Source of the DNA: Anaerolineae bacterium
GTDB lineage: Bacteria; Chloroflexota; Anaerolineae; JAFGEY01
Direction of reading: 5' to 3'
Assembly: GCA_016929205.1 (NCBI GenBank)
Contig: JAFGJF010000700.1
Location: forward strand, 1-5,698
DNA: 5,698 nucleotides
Position numbers and translations under genes: made by a program. The notes beneath the pieces were generated by a model, which ran no database searches, had not been told where the DNA came from, and worked only from the letters and a program-made list of their open reading frames with translations. Of the stretch, positions 4,623 to 5,698 are shown one piece after another (position 1 is the stretch's first letter; each line of letters begins with the position of its first letter).

Positions 4623-5698
4623 TCACTCACTGACGAGGATAAACGGAGCCCAGTAGAACGGATCCGCAAAGATTTTCTCATCCTCCCACGCACCTGGCAG
4701 TCTCTCAACATACTCCGAGTCATCCACCATATCTGTGCTTGGCGCCGAACCCCAGGAAGTCACAATCTGATCTGGAGGGTAAGGTTTCAGGATATCTATC
4801 GCTTCCTTGCGGGTGAGGTCTTTGAGATACAGTTGCGCTTGCTTGAGCGCGCAAGCTGGGTTTGTCCCGGCTTGAATCGCTTGATAGAACCTTTCCATCA
4901 GAATACGCGTAGAGCGTTCGTCAACGCGCCACAGAGAGGAAACCAGCGCGCGCGCACCAGCGTACATAAATGCCCGGATCATACCGACAAGTTCATCGCC
5001 GCGCCGCACCCGGCTGAGGCCGCTCTCACACACGCTGAGTGTGACCAGGTCACAGGACAGGCGCAGGTGCGCCATCACATCCAGTGCGGTCAGATATTCA
5101 TCGGGGGCCAGGTGCAAGGCCGATCTCAGGGGCTGTTCAGGGTCGAATGTGCCGTGGCAGGAAAAGTGAAGCATACGATAGTGTGCGGCCTGTTCATAGA
5201 GTGTCATTTTCTTGGGGTGTGTTCCGGTGATGACCCGGCCGCCGACCTGGCGAAAAACGCCGTGCGCTTCTTGCTCGGCAAAACGCAGTCTGGTCTCGCC
5301 CTCGCCATTATAGCCGATGGCAAGACAGGTCGCTGCAGCCGGGCCGGCCTTTTTTTGCCGGTTCCGAAAAAAGATCGTGGCACCGGGCGCATAGACCAGT
5401 TCGGGGCCATCATGGCGCAACAACGTCTCACCATCGGCAGCAGGAAGTGCCTGGAACGGAATATAGTGCAGCGGGCCGTGCGGCACCAGGACCAGGCGAC
5501 GCTTGCCTGCCAGGAGCGGCGCAACCGGGGCGATGAGATGATCATAGAGCACGCGCCGGATCCGGGTGTCCAAAAAGTGCCGCTCCACCACGCTGTCTAG
5601 TTGGCGAGGGAGCAGATCGGTAGGGGAGAGGCCTGTATCGACCACCTGGATATGGTCATAGGTCACGGCAAAGGCCAACGTCCTGGCCGGAGGAAAGC
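4623..5698 (-). CDS. CHAT-domain (caspase-like) protease, C-terminal part
   Basis: About 357 residues of a CHAT peptidase (clan CD, related to caspases and separases). The reading frame is still open at the right edge, so the N-terminus, often TPR repeats in this family, is missing. A TTG at 5676-5678 should not be taken as the start, because good sequence (PPART) continues upstream of it. Visible signatures in order are LVLVPHGPLHYIPFQAL, the histidine motif MLHFSCHGTFDP (catalytic His codon 5154-5156), and the cysteine motif LVTLSVCESGLSRVRRGDEL (catalytic Cys codon 5028-5030). GARALVSSLWRVDE, a helix bundle, and the usual end PFYWAPFILVSE follow. Both catalytic residues are intact, so it is probably an active cysteine endopeptidase. 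It converges with the zinc-finger gene (6 bp between stops). CHAT proteases often act in regulated proteolysis, cell death or defence; the substrate here is unknown. Confidence 0.92.
   Translation of the reverse strand, partial: FPPARTLAFAVTYDHIQVVDTGLSPTDLLPRQLDSVVERHFLDTRIRRVLYDHLIAPVAPLLAGKRRLVLVPHGPLHYIPFQALPAADGETLLRHDGPELVYAPGATIFFRNRQKKAGPAAATCLAIGYNGEGETRLRFAEQEAHGVFRQVGGRVITGTHPKKMTLYEQAAHYRMLHFSCHGTFDPEQPLRSALHLAPDEYLTALDVMAHLRLSCDLVTLSVCESGLSRVRRGDELVGMIRAFMYAGARALVSSLWRVDERSTRILMERFYQAIQAGTNPACALKQAQLYLKDLTRKEAIDILKPYPPDQIVTSWGSAPSTDMVDDSEYVERLPGAWEDEKIFADPFYWAPFILVSE

Noticed and set aside
4833..5600. Long open frame (255 codons) on the + strand
   Set aside because: It lies wholly antisense to the CHAT protease gene, which has clear catalytic motifs. 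The translation is arginine/glutamine-rich without recognisable features, as expected of a shadow frame in GC-rich coding DNA.

Overview
The window looks like bacterial chromosomal DNA of moderately high GC content, probably from a Chloroflexota-type or similar environmental bacterium. This guess rests on gene style: a sigma factor with an N-terminal extension beside a soluble zinc-finger partner and a CHAT protease, plus a short rubrerythrin-like protein ending in a WIENAEFNHL motif. No rRNA, tRNA, CRISPR array or insertion sequence was seen, so the taxonomic placement is weak.

Left part (1-2590, + strand). The window opens inside the C-terminal third of a zinc-type (MDR) alcohol/polyol dehydrogenase. 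A 159-aa ferritin-like (rubrerythrin-family) di-iron protein follows. Next is a gene for a polytopic membrane domain joined to an Asp-box (BNR-like) beta-propeller. Its reading frame is broken by a -1 shift in a T5-C4-T3 run near 1121-1132. The 5' end lies in one frame and the remaining roughly 490 codons in another.

Centre (2591-4616). A small minus-strand ORF (63 aa, strong ribosome binding site) converges on the propeller gene. Divergent from it is a 248-aa sigma-70-family (ECF-like) factor, followed by a 276-aa soluble protein with two H-x3-C-x2-C zinc-finger-like modules and a transthyretin-like/Ig-like C-terminus. This protein is probably the sigma factor's anti-sigma or sensor partner. 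The most notable signal is non-coding. A bipartite element, TGTAACGT-N13-GGCTCTTT, occurs twice with identical spacing and 24 of 29 identical bases. One copy is upstream of the zinc-finger gene (+) and one is upstream of the small minus-strand ORF. It has the form of an ECF sigma promoter, suggesting that the local sigma factor drives both genes. The sigma gene itself is preceded by a canonical extended -10 promoter (TGGTATAAT).

Right part (4623-5698, - strand). The C-terminal ~357 residues of a CHAT-domain (caspase-like) protease have an intact His/Cys pair. The gene converges on the zinc-finger gene with only 6 bp between stop codons, and its N-terminus lies beyond the window. Together, sigma factor, zinc-finger partner, small ORF and CHAT protease suggest a stress- or conflict-responsive regulatory module in which proteolysis might release the sigma factor. 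The presence of the parts is seen in the sequence; the mechanism is inference.
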